Position numbers and translations under genes: made by a program
Shown: piece after piece, positions 1 to 5,938 of the stretch
Numbering within the stretch: position 1 is the stretch's first letter
Layout: each line of letters begins with the position of its first letter
Notes under the pieces: model-generated
Told to the model about the DNA's origin: nothing
The model's database searches: none
What the model saw: only the letters and a program-made list of their open reading frames with translations
Source of the DNA: Paludibacteraceae bacterium
GTDB lineage: Bacteria > Bacteroidota > Bacteroidia > Bacteroidales > Paludibacteraceae
Length of the DNA: 43,569 nt
Direction: 5' to 3'
NCBI GenBank assembly: GCA_017464475.1
Contig: JAFTZQ010000023.1
Location: forward strand, 1 to 43,569

Positions 1-1
1 A

Positions 2-463
2 CCATACCTCATCCAGTGGGACAATACAGGCGAAGTGCTGACGCTCATGCATTTCACCGACATCACTTGGGACGAAGACAATAATGCCTCCCACGCCGGT
101 ACAGGCGACGTGAGTTACGCCGGGTTCTACGGCAAAACGCACATCAATGACAACGAGAGCCATAGCAACCTTTTCTTAGCCGGCGGAAACGAACTCTACT
201 GGCCCTCCGACGGAGATGATGAGGACGCCAAAATGTTGGGCTTCCGCGCATACTTCCAAATCTCCAGTGACCAATCACCAATCACCAATCACCAATCACC
301 CCTCTATCGTGGCATGCCTGCCGCACTGCGTATCAAATCGACACCGACCGGCATTGAGACAGAGCATGTGGATAATGTGCATTGCGCCAAGATCCTTCAT
401 GACGGACAAATAATCATTATTAGAAACGGAGAGAAATACTCCATAAACGGACAGAAATTATGA
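2..463 (+). CDS. C-terminal part of a secreted/surface protein (5' end outside window)
   Basis: The reading frame is open from base 2, so this is the C-terminal 153 residues of a longer protein whose start lies outside the window. The last 45 residues have the pattern often seen at the ends of secreted Prevotella/Bacteroides proteins: a GIE segment, a variable stretch, then IIIIRNGEKYSINGQKL. This resembles a type IX-like or anchoring C-terminal domain, which suggests an exported multi-domain protein. A heptamer tandem repeat at 270-297 encodes a low-complexity segment rich in Q, S, N and P (about SSDQSPITNHQSP). No catalytic motif is visible and the function is unknown. The family assignment of the tail is by resemblance only. 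Confidence 0.65.
   Translation, partial: PYLIQWDNTGEVLTLMHFTDITWDEDNNASHAGTGDVSYAGFYGKTHINDNESHSNLFLAGGNELYWPSDGDDEDAKMLGFRAYFQISSDQSPITNHQSPLYRGMPAALRIKSTPTGIETEHVDNVHCAKILHDGQIIIIRNGEKYSINGQKL
270..297 (+). repeat. Heptanucleotide tandem repeat, 4 x ACCAATC, inside a CDS
   Basis: Four perfect copies of ACCAATC followed by a partial ACC. Seven is not a multiple of three, so gain or loss of one unit would shift the frame of the host gene and remove its C-terminal domain. Confidence 0.9.
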
Positions 464-600
464 GACAATATGTACAACCCTGTACGGAAATAATTTCTGT
501 ACAAATGCAATCATCCGTCCTCGTTGGCAGCAATAATATGCCTGTTAAAGGCGCAGAAAGTCAAATAAAAGCTTGGTAAAAACAAAAAATTAGTAAAACA

Positions 601-1104
601 ATGAAAACGAATCTCCTTCGTACATCGTACTTCGTACCTTTGTACATTTTTCTGTTCCTCTGTACCTTCTTTGGCTGTAAGAAAGGTAACACCCCCGAAA
701 CCCTGCAAGGCTCTAGCGAAAAACCGGCATGGACTGCTCCTGCCAACTACGACTTAGCCTCATCCATGACTGCGGTCATTAAGGTAGATCTTTCTTCCTG
801 CTATACGGCGGAGCAACTATCAACTGTCAACTATCAACTATCAACTGACGACATGCTTGCTGCCTTCTCCGGCGACGAATTGGTAGGAGTTGCAGAACCC
901 CTCCCCCTTCAGGGGGACGGGGGGCAGGAAGAGGGGTTATTGTTCTTCCTCTATATTTGTGCACCGACTAAAGGGGAGGACATAACGCTCAAATACTACT
1001 CATCGGTATTGAAGAATATCTTTATCGCCGAACCGTTCGCTTTTGCCAATGATACCCAACTCGGTTCTATTGCCAACCCGTATATGCCGCAGTTTACTAT
1101 ATAG
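601..1104 (+). CDS. Putative lipoprotein, unknown function
   Basis: A 167-residue protein. It starts with a charged, hydrophobic signal peptide ending in the lipobox-like FFGCKKG (Cys near residue 26), so it is probably acylated and exported. The mature part has the pattern 'DMLAAFSGDELVGVAEP...' and ends 'IANPYMPQFTI', resembling small domains found in Bacteroidales surface proteins; I do not recognise a named family. The coding sequence is unusual in holding three simple repeats: heptamers at 618-645 (in the signal peptide) and 814-848, and a C/G-rich palindrome at 898-922. A strong terminator follows at 1186-1221. The start ATG at 601 was chosen because the signal peptide begins there. Confidence 0.7.
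   Translation: MKTNLLRTSYFVPLYIFLFLCTFFGCKKGNTPETLQGSSEKPAWTAPANYDLASSMTAVIKVDLSSCYTAEQLSTVNYQLSTDDMLAAFSGDELVGVAEPLPLQGDGGQEEGLLFFLYICAPTKGEDITLKYYSSVLKNIFIAEPFAFANDTQLGSIANPYMPQFTI
618..645 (+). repeat. Heptanucleotide tandem repeat, TCGTACN x 3 plus a variant
   Basis: Units TCGTACA, TCGTACT, TCGTACC and TTTGTAC lie directly in tandem inside the signal-peptide codons of the lipoprotein gene. Confidence 0.8.
814..848 (+). repeat. Heptanucleotide tandem repeat, CAACTAT-type x 5
   Basis: Five 7-bp units (CAACTAT, CAACTGT, CAACTAT, CAACTAT, CAACTGA) lie inside the lipoprotein gene. A one-unit change would frameshift the protein. Confidence 0.85.
898..922 (+). repeat. C/G-rich palindrome inside the lipoprotein CDS
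   Basis: A run of C with one T, a 4-nt TTCA spacer, and a run of G with an AC interruption form a self-complementary stretch. It looks like an inserted simple element rather than conserved coding sequence. Confidence 0.6.
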
Positions 1105-1107
1105 AAG

Positions 1108-1157
1108 TAATCGTGCCTTTGGCTAAGAAATAATCGTGCATGTCAGGGCTAAGAAAT
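1108..1157 (+). repeat. Two tandem copies of a TAATCGTGC...GGCTAAGAAA repeat
   Basis: Copies at 1108-1130 and 1131-1157 begin TAATCGTGC and end GGCTAAGAAA, with a different short centre in each. A third copy lies inside the DUF5675 gene at 3516-3543. In copies 1 and 3 the centre is a small hairpin (GCC-ttt-GGC; GCCCC-ttgt-GGGGC). Confidence 0.75.
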
Positions 1158-1185
1158 AAATTTTAGTATTCGCCTATTTTCCGAA

Positions 1186-1221
1186 GAAGCGGAGCACCTC
1201 AATAGTGCCCCGCTTCTTTTT
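1186..1221 (+). terminator. Rho-independent terminator of the lipoprotein gene
   Basis: A 12-bp stem (GAAGCGGAGCAC with GTGCCCCGCTTC, one mismatch) and a 7-nt loop are followed by TTTTT. It lies 81 bp after the lipoprotein stop. Confidence 0.85.
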
Positions 1222-1343
1222 GCGTGTATTCTTGCTTCTGCTAGGGCTCCGCCATCATTTTCTAAAAAAAATGTTCATTATATGGTCCATCATGCCGTTC
1301 TGTATAAATAAAAAAATAGTAAATGAGAAAATCGTAAATATTT

Positions 1344-1535
1344 ATGGCAAAATACAAAGCAATGACCCATACCCAATTGGCGGATTGCGCGGGTGTGTCG
1401 CGTCGCACGTTATATAAATGGTTACATCCGTATGAGGATAAATTACGTAAATTAGGCGTCCAACCAAACGCCAAAGTGATTCCACCAAAGGCTGTACGTT
1501 TTATCTGTGAAACCTTCACGATTGATATAGACTAA
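1344..1535 (+). CDS. DUF4248-like helix-turn-helix protein
   Basis: A 63-residue protein with a helix-turn-helix in its first half (THTQLADCAGVSRRTLYKWL) and a C-terminal segment 'VIPPKAVRFICETF' that matches the layout of Bacteroidales DUF4248 proteins. In related genomes DUF4248 genes commonly precede a small DNA-binding protein, a tiny membrane protein and a peptidoglycan-active protein. The same order is seen here (A/B, holin-like, DUF5675), so this is probably the cassette's DNA-binding regulator. It is separated from gene A by 252 bp containing a promoter. Family assignment is by pattern only. Confidence 0.7.
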   Translation: MAKYKAMTHTQLADCAGVSRRTLYKWLHPYEDKLRKLGVQPNAKVIPPKAVRFICETFTIDID

Positions 1536-1666
1536 TGCCCTTTCTACAATCATATCACCCTCGTGCTCCACCTCTCTATCGGGGTCCCCAACGAACGCTA
1601 ACGGGAAGGAGTGGGATTTATTGTGCATAATTGGGAAGCACTGGGAAATCACCATCCCCCTTGTCG

Positions 1667-1674
1667 TATCTTTG
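1667..1674 (+). promoter_or_regulatory. -7 element TATCTTTG for the A/B cassette
   Basis: TATCTTTG followed by CACTCG matches the Bacteroidetes -7 element. The -33 element about 20 bp upstream is weak (TGGG). It leaves a leader of about 110 nt before gene A that contains four TTTAAC motifs spaced 8-9 bp apart. The rest of 1536-1787 holds no visible gene. Confidence 0.55.
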
Positions 1675-1787
1675 CACTCGATTTCTAATTTCGCTGAGCT
1701 CAAACGATTATTTCCGAAATCAACTAACTGTTTAACGTCACGTAAGCGACCATTTTAACTATTTAACTCTTTAACATTTTAACAACT

Positions 1788-2093
1788 ATGAGTCAAATCA
1801 AACCTATGGGACTTATCGAGTCCATGTCCGGCAAAGTATGCGAACACTCTGACATGTATTTCTTCCGCAAGAACGGCAAAGTCTTCTCCGGCAAGATCTG
1901 TAATCCTTCCACCAAGGAACCATCAGAAAACCAACTCGCCGCGCAAGCCAAGTTCAAGACCGCACGCACCAATGCCAAGGCAGCCCTTGCAGACCCCGAG
2001 CAGAAAGCTATTTTGGAAGCCGCCTTCAAAGCGCAGAAGAAATACTATTCTTTATATGGTTACGTTTTTGCGCAAGAATATGCGAAACTCTAA
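1788..2093 (+). CDS. Paralog A of a four-member small-protein family
   Basis: A 101-residue protein that I cannot assign to a named family. It aligns by eye with paralogs B (2294-2674), C (5939-6274, minus) and D (9730-10206, minus). Shared features are an N-terminal hydrophobic/P-I-x-x-I/M-S-G-K segment, a central aromatic-lysine stretch (FRKNGKVFSGKICNPSTKE) and a basic, Ala-rich helical C-terminal half (RFK/KFK..R..AKAAL). There is no signal peptide, Cys pair or catalytic motif. Small basic proteins in this slot of DUF4248 cassettes are often DNA-binding, so nucleic-acid binding is a reasonable guess only. A hairpin array follows directly after the stop. Confidence 0.75.
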   Translation: MSQIKPMGLIESMSGKVCEHSDMYFFRKNGKVFSGKICNPSTKEPSENQLAAQAKFKTARTNAKAALADPEQKAILEAAFKAQKKYYSLYGYVFAQEYAKL

Positions 2094-2112
2094 TCTCGTC
2101 ACCGGTCATGCT

Positions 2113-2248
2113 CTCGCGGGTAGTACCGCGAGCAGCACCATCGGTTTAGGCCTTGCGGCTGTTTCCGCAAGCCTGCACCACCGGTCCTGTGCGCGGTCTT
2201 TCCGAGACCGCGTTACCGCCTCTCCGCTACCCGGAATAGCGAAGCGGT
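2113..2248 (+). repeat. Hairpin array 1 between paralogs A and B
   Basis: Four consecutive inverted repeats fill the A-B spacer: CTCGCGG/CCGCGAG at 2113-2132, CTTGCGG/CCGCAAG at 2149-2173, CGCGGTCT/AGACCGCG at 2192-2212, and a nested CGCTA/TAGCG within ACCGC/GCGGT at 2215-2248. Stem sequences differ but the format is constant. The segment 2231-2249 recurs, one base apart, on the minus strand at 9636-9656 downstream of paralog D. Confidence 0.85.
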
Positions 2249-2293
2249 CAGGATAATCCAGATTTTCCGGAAACCTTAATCGTAAATGAATTT

Positions 2294-2674
2294 ATGGCTA
2301 AAGTATTTTTTCTCGACCCGATAGACTACATCAGTGGCAAAATCTCCAAACAGCACCGGACGATGTTTTGCTACCGGCGAGCCTCCAAACTCAAGTACAC
2401 CTCCGTTCACGGCGACCGCTCCACACCGACAACCACAAAGGAGATGGAACTCCGCAATCGTTTCAAGGTTGTGCGCGAGGCAGCCCGTCTGCGTGCGATG
2501 GATCTCATGCACCTGACTTACGACCAGATGGATTTCATCGAGGAGCGCAAGACCAAAGGCACGGCATTCAAGTACACCACCTACAAAGGCTGGCTATTCG
2601 GCAAGGCGTGGAAATGCTTTGACGAAAGCACCAACAAGGTAACTTTGCCCGATCGTCTCAATACTCTCGCATAA
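2294..2674 (+). CDS. Paralog B of the small-protein family
   Basis: A 126-residue protein, unassigned. It starts MAKVFFLDPIDYISGKISKQ; the centre (SKLKYTSVHGDRSTPTTTKE) is nearly identical in type to paralog C (GLKYTSVHGERTTQPSTKE), and it is followed by a basic helix (RNRFKVVREAARLRAMDL). The C-terminal quarter is aromatic and basic (YTTYKGWLFGKAWKCF) and is absent from A. The start ATG at 2294 is fixed by alignment with paralog D (MAEVIYQDP). It lies 17 nt after the end of the TTTTCCGGAAACC segment that closes hairpin array 1. The holin-like gene follows after 13 bp, so A, B and that gene are probably co-transcribed. Confidence 0.75.
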   Translation: MAKVFFLDPIDYISGKISKQHRTMFCYRRASKLKYTSVHGDRSTPTTTKEMELRNRFKVVREAARLRAMDLMHLTYDQMDFIEERKTKGTAFKYTTYKGWLFGKAWKCFDESTNKVTLPDRLNTLA

Positions 2675-2687
2675 AAGGAGATGAACC

Positions 2688-2882
2688 ATGAAAAGGAACT
2701 CTTTTCTCCAACTCCTTGGGGCAGTCGCAATGTGCATCTTCGGTTGCACATTGCTCACCGCCGCCTTTGCCCTCCCTCCCGTCGGCATCATCGACTCTTC
2801 CGTCCTCGTTGCCTTTGGTGAAATCCTCACCTTCGTCGGCTCTCTCGTAGGTATTGACTACCGCTATCGCTACAAAGAATAG
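2688..2882 (+). CDS. Small two-TM holin-like membrane protein
   Basis: A 64-residue protein with a basic N-terminus and two hydrophobic segments (residues about 7-30 and 35-56), then a basic tail (DYRYRYKE). The segment VLVAFGEILTFVGSLVGIDY resembles small membrane proteins of Bacteroidales phage-like lysis modules. It has an unusually good ribosome-binding site for this phylum (AAAAGGAG seven bases before ATG). In comparable loci this position is filled by the tiny 'smalltalk' protein or a holin. Residues GC near position 20 could also read as a lipobox, so a lipoprotein cannot be excluded. Confidence 0.65.
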   Translation: MKRNSFLQLLGAVAMCIFGCTLLTAAFALPPVGIIDSSVLVAFGEILTFVGSLVGIDYRYRYKE

Positions 2883-2925
2883 CAATGTCTATTTCTTATC
2901 TCGCCTTGCTCGAACGATTCCTTCA

Positions 2926-2942
2926 GGCGAATAGGATTCGCC
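2926..2942. repeat. Single short hairpin, array format
   Basis: GGCGAAT-agg-ATTCGCC: a perfect 7-bp stem with a 3-nt loop, the same format as the units of the hairpin array at 6302-6624. Confidence 0.7.
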
Positions 2943-2976
2943 GCTCTAAGGACTAGAATGTTTTTTATGTTTATGT

Positions 2977-3101
2977 CTGCTTTATCGTCCGTCCTCAATA
3001 GAGGCAAGTGTTTGTGCGGACGGGCTATTATAAACTTGTTTATAGTTAGTACGGCTGTGCAAATACTTGTGGGCACGGTAGTGCGACGGACGGTAAAGCA
3101 G
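2977..3101 (+). ncRNA. Cloverleaf-like structured region, candidate RNA
   Basis: An outer 17-bp stem (2977-2993 with 3085-3101, one G-U pair) encloses three arms: CCTC-aata-GAGG (2993-3004, sharing one base with the outer stem), a 13-bp wobble-containing stem 3005-3017 with 3057-3069 capped by TATAAAC-tt-GTTTATA (3029-3044), and GCAC-ggta-GTGC (3073-3084). It is located between the holin-like and DUF5675 genes. It has no protein-coding potential and no known family is recognised. It could be a leader or attenuator for DUF5675, a stand-alone RNA, or a DNA-level hairpin element. The strand is uncertain. Confidence 0.4.
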
Positions 3102-3136
3102 GGTTTTATATGTTTTTTTCTAAAATAATCAACACC

Positions 3137-3955
3137 ATGTTATTATCATTGATTAGAACCAACGCCACGCCCAACGAAACAACGGGCATCCTTCTCATCG
3201 GTGGCAAGCCTTTTTGCGGCACCCTTGAACCACCCACAGTCCCTAACGCTGCCCATCCCAAGGGAGCTATCCCTATCGGGTGGTACAAACTGACGCTGAC
3301 CAAATCCCCGCATTTCGGTCGCGTGCTCCCGCTTGTGAACTATGTCCCGGGCTTTGATGGCATCCGTATCCATGCCGGCAATACGGTCAAAGACACCGCC
3401 GGCTGCATCCTTGTCGGGCAACTTTCCGGCACAACACTCTTCCACTCACGGACGTTCGAACAGGACTTGATTGCCAAACTTCAAAAACACCCAGAAGATG
3501 AACACTACATTGAAATAATCGTGCCCCTTGTGGGGCTAAGAAATTACTACTCCGGACCGTTTTTATACCGAGCATTGCAGCAGTACTCATGCTCTTGCCT
3601 GGCCTGTTCGGTGGAGCACAGCTTGACCTCGACTGACACCCGCCGGCAACTCTCCACCCATTTCCACCGCGACAGCATCTATCTTCATGATAGTACGGCG
3701 GTTGTGTATAAAGCCTCTCCAACTTTCACACCGTGCAGGGTAGATACCCTGCTGGTGCATGAGTGGCACACGCGTTGGCGTGAGAAAGAGGTCATCCGCA
3801 CCGACACTGTCCGAGTAGAAACAACCCGTACAGAAACCATCCCTGTCCGCTATGTCCCGCCCTTCTACAAGTACTGCACAGCCTTTGCAATCCTTGTCCT
3901 CATTGCTCTCCTTCTCCGCCTTGCATGGTGGTTCTATAAAAAGTTCTATCTTTAA
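3137..3955 (+). CDS. DUF5675 domain fused to a spanin-like membrane tail
   Basis: Residues 1-129 form a DUF5675-like domain (GTLEPP, GIRIHAGN at 75-82, TAGCILVG at 87-94). The H-G...GC spacing is reminiscent of L,D-transpeptidases, so a cell-wall role is plausible. From about residue 140 the sequence changes to a Cys-rich linker, a charged HTRWREKEVIRTDTVRVETT segment and a C-terminal membrane helix (about 245-265) before FYKKFYL. That second part resembles the spanin-like proteins of Bacteroides phages. The junction coincides with the dispersed repeat at 3516-3543. The start is set at 3137 because the DUF begins MLLSLIR; an upstream in-frame ATG at 3110 would add nine residues. Confidence 0.7.
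   Translation: MLLSLIRTNATPNETTGILLIGGKPFCGTLEPPTVPNAAHPKGAIPIGWYKLTLTKSPHFGRVLPLVNYVPGFDGIRIHAGNTVKDTAGCILVGQLSGTTLFHSRTFEQDLIAKLQKHPEDEHYIEIIVPLVGLRNYYSGPFLYRALQQYSCSCLACSVEHSLTSTDTRRQLSTHFHRDSIYLHDSTAVVYKASPTFTPCRVDTLLVHEWHTRWREKEVIRTDTVRVETTRTETIPVRYVPPFYKYCTAFAILVLIALLLRLAWWFYKKFYL
3516..3543 (+). repeat. Third copy of the TAATCGTGC...GGCTAAGAAA repeat, inside a CDS
   Basis: TAATCGTGCC, TTGT spacer, GGGGCTAAGAAA: same ends as the 1108-1157 copies. It is translated as part of 'IIVPLVGLRN' exactly where the DUF5675 domain ends. Confidence 0.7.
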
Positions 3956-3975
3956 TAAGGTGTGCGCTCTGCGCA
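3954..3975 (+). repeat. AATAAGGTG hairpin repeat, copy 1
   Basis: AATAAGGTG runs into TGCGC-tct-GCGCA. It begins inside the overlapping TAATAA stop region of the DUF5675 gene. Between here and 4731 no gene is seen; the stretch holds four copies of this repeat and one 5S-derived element. Confidence 0.7.
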
Positions 3976-4012
3976 TAAGCGATCTTTGACATATTGTCTT
4001 CTCTTTCCCCCT

Positions 4013-4040
4013 TTATAAGGTGTTCGCTTCGCTCACGGCT
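4013..4040 (+). repeat. AATAAGGTG-type hairpin repeat, copy 2
   Basis: TATAAGGTGTTCGCTTCGCT followed by CACGGCT. It is identical over the core to copy 5 at 23849-23875, 19.8 kb away, and both lie about 120-150 bp before a minus-strand 5S-derived segment. Confidence 0.75.
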
Positions 4041-4117
4041 GTGTTGAATCTTTGCTATTGGAGACATTTGGAGGGAGGTGAAGCGTCAGTAAAAAGATAC
4101 CTTATGACGGATGCAGA

Positions 4118-4330
4118 CAAAGAAAGAAGCTCCAAGGACGAATCCAAGAGGCTTCTCAAAGTGGCGGCTACCTACTCTCCCACAACGCAGTGCAGTACCA
4201 TCGGCGATGCTGTCTCTCGCTGCTGCCCTCGCCCCTCTGCCGCGCCCCTCTCTGCTCCGCTCTCTCCCGCGCCCGCGCGCCGCAGGCGCGCACAGCCCAC
4301 ACCCCGCATGGCGCACACCGCAGACACCGC
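4118..4330 (-). repeat. 5S rRNA-derived repeat, copy 1
   Basis: Read on the minus strand, 4161-4206 has the hallmark 3' half of Bacteroidales 5S rRNA (CGCCGATGGTACTGC, then GTGGGAGAGTAGGT and AGCCGCCAC). It is followed by a terminator-like hairpin (4126-4155) and a T-rich tract (4118-4125). Upstream of it is a GC-rich, 13-bp-repeat core (4207-4320) in place of the normal 5S middle. The 5S 5' end is missing. ORFs seen in this stretch are artefacts of the GC-rich core. Confidence 0.75.
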
Positions 4331-4407
4331 GCGCGCCTCTGAAGCAGGCTTGGCGATGTCAAACTCCGATTATACCGCCCGACTACATAAAATCTATGGT
4401 CTCTCTC

Positions 4408-4432
4408 AATAAGGTGTTCCCTCTGGTCACGG
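4408..4432 (+). repeat. AATAAGGTG hairpin repeat, copy 3
   Basis: AATAAGGTGTTCCC-tct-GGTCACGG. The centre differs from copy 2 but keeps the GTG...CAC pairing. Confidence 0.65.
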
Positions 4433-4458
4433 TCTTTGTCTATATATAGGGCTTTCCT

Positions 4459-4480
4459 AATAAGGTGTGCTTCGCACGGC
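4459..4480 (+). repeat. AATAAGGTG hairpin repeat, copy 4
   Basis: AATAAGGTGTGC-ttc-GCACGGC: a compact version with a perfect GTGC/GCAC stem. Confidence 0.65.
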
Positions 4481-4637
4481 TGTCATAAGTGCGTAGCACT
4501 GGGGACCCCAGCGTAAACCAATGTAATGTTTGCGATGGGGAGAGCGGAGGCACAAGTCGCCTTTACCAACTAGCGGAGTGGTTTGGTCTTTGCGATCTTG
4601 TTGCCGAACGCGAGGGCAACTACCTGCGGTGTGGAAC

Positions 4638-4664
4638 GTGAACGCATTTTCTCAATACGTTCAC
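4638..4664. promoter_or_regulatory. Inverted repeat upstream of the nitroreductase promoter
   Basis: GTGAACG and CGTTCAC, a perfect 7-bp inverted repeat with a 13-nt spacer, lie directly upstream of the -33 box. This is a possible operator. Confidence 0.4.
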
Positions 4665-4673
4665 TCACATTTA

Positions 4674-4705
4674 TTTGCGTATATCGGAAAATTGTTGTAC
4701 CTTTG
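4674..4705 (+). promoter_or_regulatory. Bacteroidetes promoter of the nitroreductase gene
   Basis: TTTGCGTATATC (-33, extended), 20 bp, then TACCTTTG (-7) followed by CACTCG. The leader is 26 nt. Confidence 0.85.
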
Positions 4706-4731
4706 CACTCGCAAACGTAAACAACACCACA

Positions 4732-5406
4732 ATGACACTATTAGAAGCCATCCAAGCCCGCCACTCTGTGCGGCAGTACATAGACAAACCGATAGAAGCG
4801 GACAAACTGCAATCACTACGTGATACTATCGACCTCTGCAACCGCGAAGGCGGTACACACCTCCAACTAATAACAGACGAGCCGCTTGCTTTCAGCAAAA
4901 GCAATGCCCCTATGTACGGTAAGTTTGCTAATGTGCGTAATTACATTGCTATCATCGCATCCAAAGGTAACGAAGGTAGCGAACTCGCTGGCTATTATGG
5001 AGAAAGGGTAGTGCTCCATGCGCAAACGCTTGGACTAAACACCTGTTGGGTAGGCTTAACTTTCAAGAATATCAAGACTGCCTATACGATCGCACCCGGC
5101 GAAGAACTGAAAGCGGTAATCTCATTAGGATACGGAGTAACACAAGGCGTGCAACACCCGCAAAAGAAATCTATCGAGGATGTAACGATTAACAAATCAA
5201 ACCAAGCGTTACCGGAATGGTTCATCAAAGGAATAGAAGCTGCTCTCTTGGCGCCCACCGCCGTTAATCAACAGAAATTCACCTTCATCCTAAACGCAAA
5301 CCAAAGCGTACAAGCCCAAACTAAATTCTCCCTCATCGGCTACACCCATCTTGATCTCGGTATCGTCAAATACCATTTTGAACTCGCCTCCGGTCATAAG
5401 ATCTAA
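4732..5406 (+). CDS. Nitroreductase family protein (FMN-dependent type)
   Basis: A 224-residue protein. The N-terminus MTLLEAIQARHSVRQY is the classic nitroreductase signature (R-x-S-x-R binding FMN phosphate). 'YYGERVVLHAQTLGLNTCWVGL' and 'LAPTAVNQQKF' match the Nitroreductase_2 subgroup, which reduces nitro or quinone-type compounds with NAD(P)H in the cytoplasm. The ATG at 4732 follows a strong promoter by 26 nt; the in-frame extension upstream would run through the -7 box and is rejected. The gene is monocistronic and lies between inverted 5S-derived repeat copies. A hairpin at 5502-5545 lies downstream. Confidence 0.85.
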   Translation: MTLLEAIQARHSVRQYIDKPIEADKLQSLRDTIDLCNREGGTHLQLITDEPLAFSKSNAPMYGKFANVRNYIAIIASKGNEGSELAGYYGERVVLHAQTLGLNTCWVGLTFKNIKTAYTIAPGEELKAVISLGYGVTQGVQHPQKKSIEDVTINKSNQALPEWFIKGIEAALLAPTAVNQQKFTFILNANQSVQAQTKFSLIGYTHLDLGIVKYHFELASGHKI

Positions 5407-5501
5407 AGCAATACCCGCGCAACCTCTTATCCAATAACCTCTTAACCCTCTAACCCGTATTACTCGCGCGCCCTGCGGTCGCTCGAAAAAAAGAAAGACC
5501 C

Positions 5502-5545
5502 GGAGCGTCCTTCCTTTGAATTGGAAGGAAGTCCGTGACCGCTCC
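5502..5545. other. Nested hairpin downstream of the nitroreductase gene
   Basis: GGAGCG (5502-5507) pairs with CGCTCC (5540-5545) and encloses CTTCCTT/AAGGAAG (5510-5516/5525-5531). There is no T-tract. It may limit transcription; nothing else is seen in 5407-5650 except AACCTCTTA direct repeats. Confidence 0.5.
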
Positions 5546-5658
5546 GCCTAGAAAGGTTATAAAAATGGAAAGACCTATATTTCTTTTTTGAGAGAGACCA
5601 TATCTTTTCTGCCCCGGTAGGAATAACCTGCGTTTGCCTCCCCGTGTATGCCTCATCG

Positions 5659-5889
5659 GTGGCGGAGTGGCGCTATGGGGTGCGGTGTGCGCCATGCGGG
5701 GTGTGGGCTGTGCGCGCCTGCGGCGCGCGGGCGCGGGAGAGAGCGGAGCGGAGAGGGGCGCGGCAGAGGGGCGAGGCAGAGGGGCGAGGGCAGCAGCGAG
5801 AGACAGCATCGCCGATGGTACTGCACTGCGTTGTGGGAGAGTAGGTAGCCGCCACTTTCAGAGCTCCAAGCATCAGCTTGGGGCTCTTT
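5659..5889 (+). repeat. 5S rRNA-derived repeat, copy 2, with terminator
   Basis: The ends are those of a 5S rRNA: GGTGGCGG then GGCGCTATGGGGT at the 5' side, and CGCCGATGGTACTGC, GTGGGAGAGTAGGT, AGCCGCCAC at the 3' side; GTGGCGG and CCGCCAC form helix I. About 130 bp of GC-rich sequence replaces the normal middle, so the whole spans about 200 bp instead of about 115. It includes one 13-bp unit more than copy 1. It ends in a 12-bp terminator stem (5860-5871/5876-5887) with TTT. It is a chimera or pseudogene, not a normal 5S gene. Confidence 0.75.
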
Positions 5890-5938
5890 GTATATGTGGT
5901 GATGCTACCTATTCTCCTTCCATCGGGGGCTGGGGGAC

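Noticed and set aside
2977-3101. Integron attC site
   Set aside because: Cloverleaf-like folding but no GTTRRRY/RYYYAAC core pair at the ends and no integrase gene in the window.
4020-4449. Several overlapping ORFs of 64-130 codons with Arg/Ala/Pro-rich products
   Set aside because: They lie over the GC-rich core of the 5S-derived repeat, occur in several frames on both strands, and the same products reappear from copy 2. They are composition artefacts.
5659-5855. Functional 5S rRNA gene
   Set aside because: The middle third is replaced by about 130 bp of GC-rich repeats and no other rRNA genes are adjacent, so it is treated as a derived repeat.
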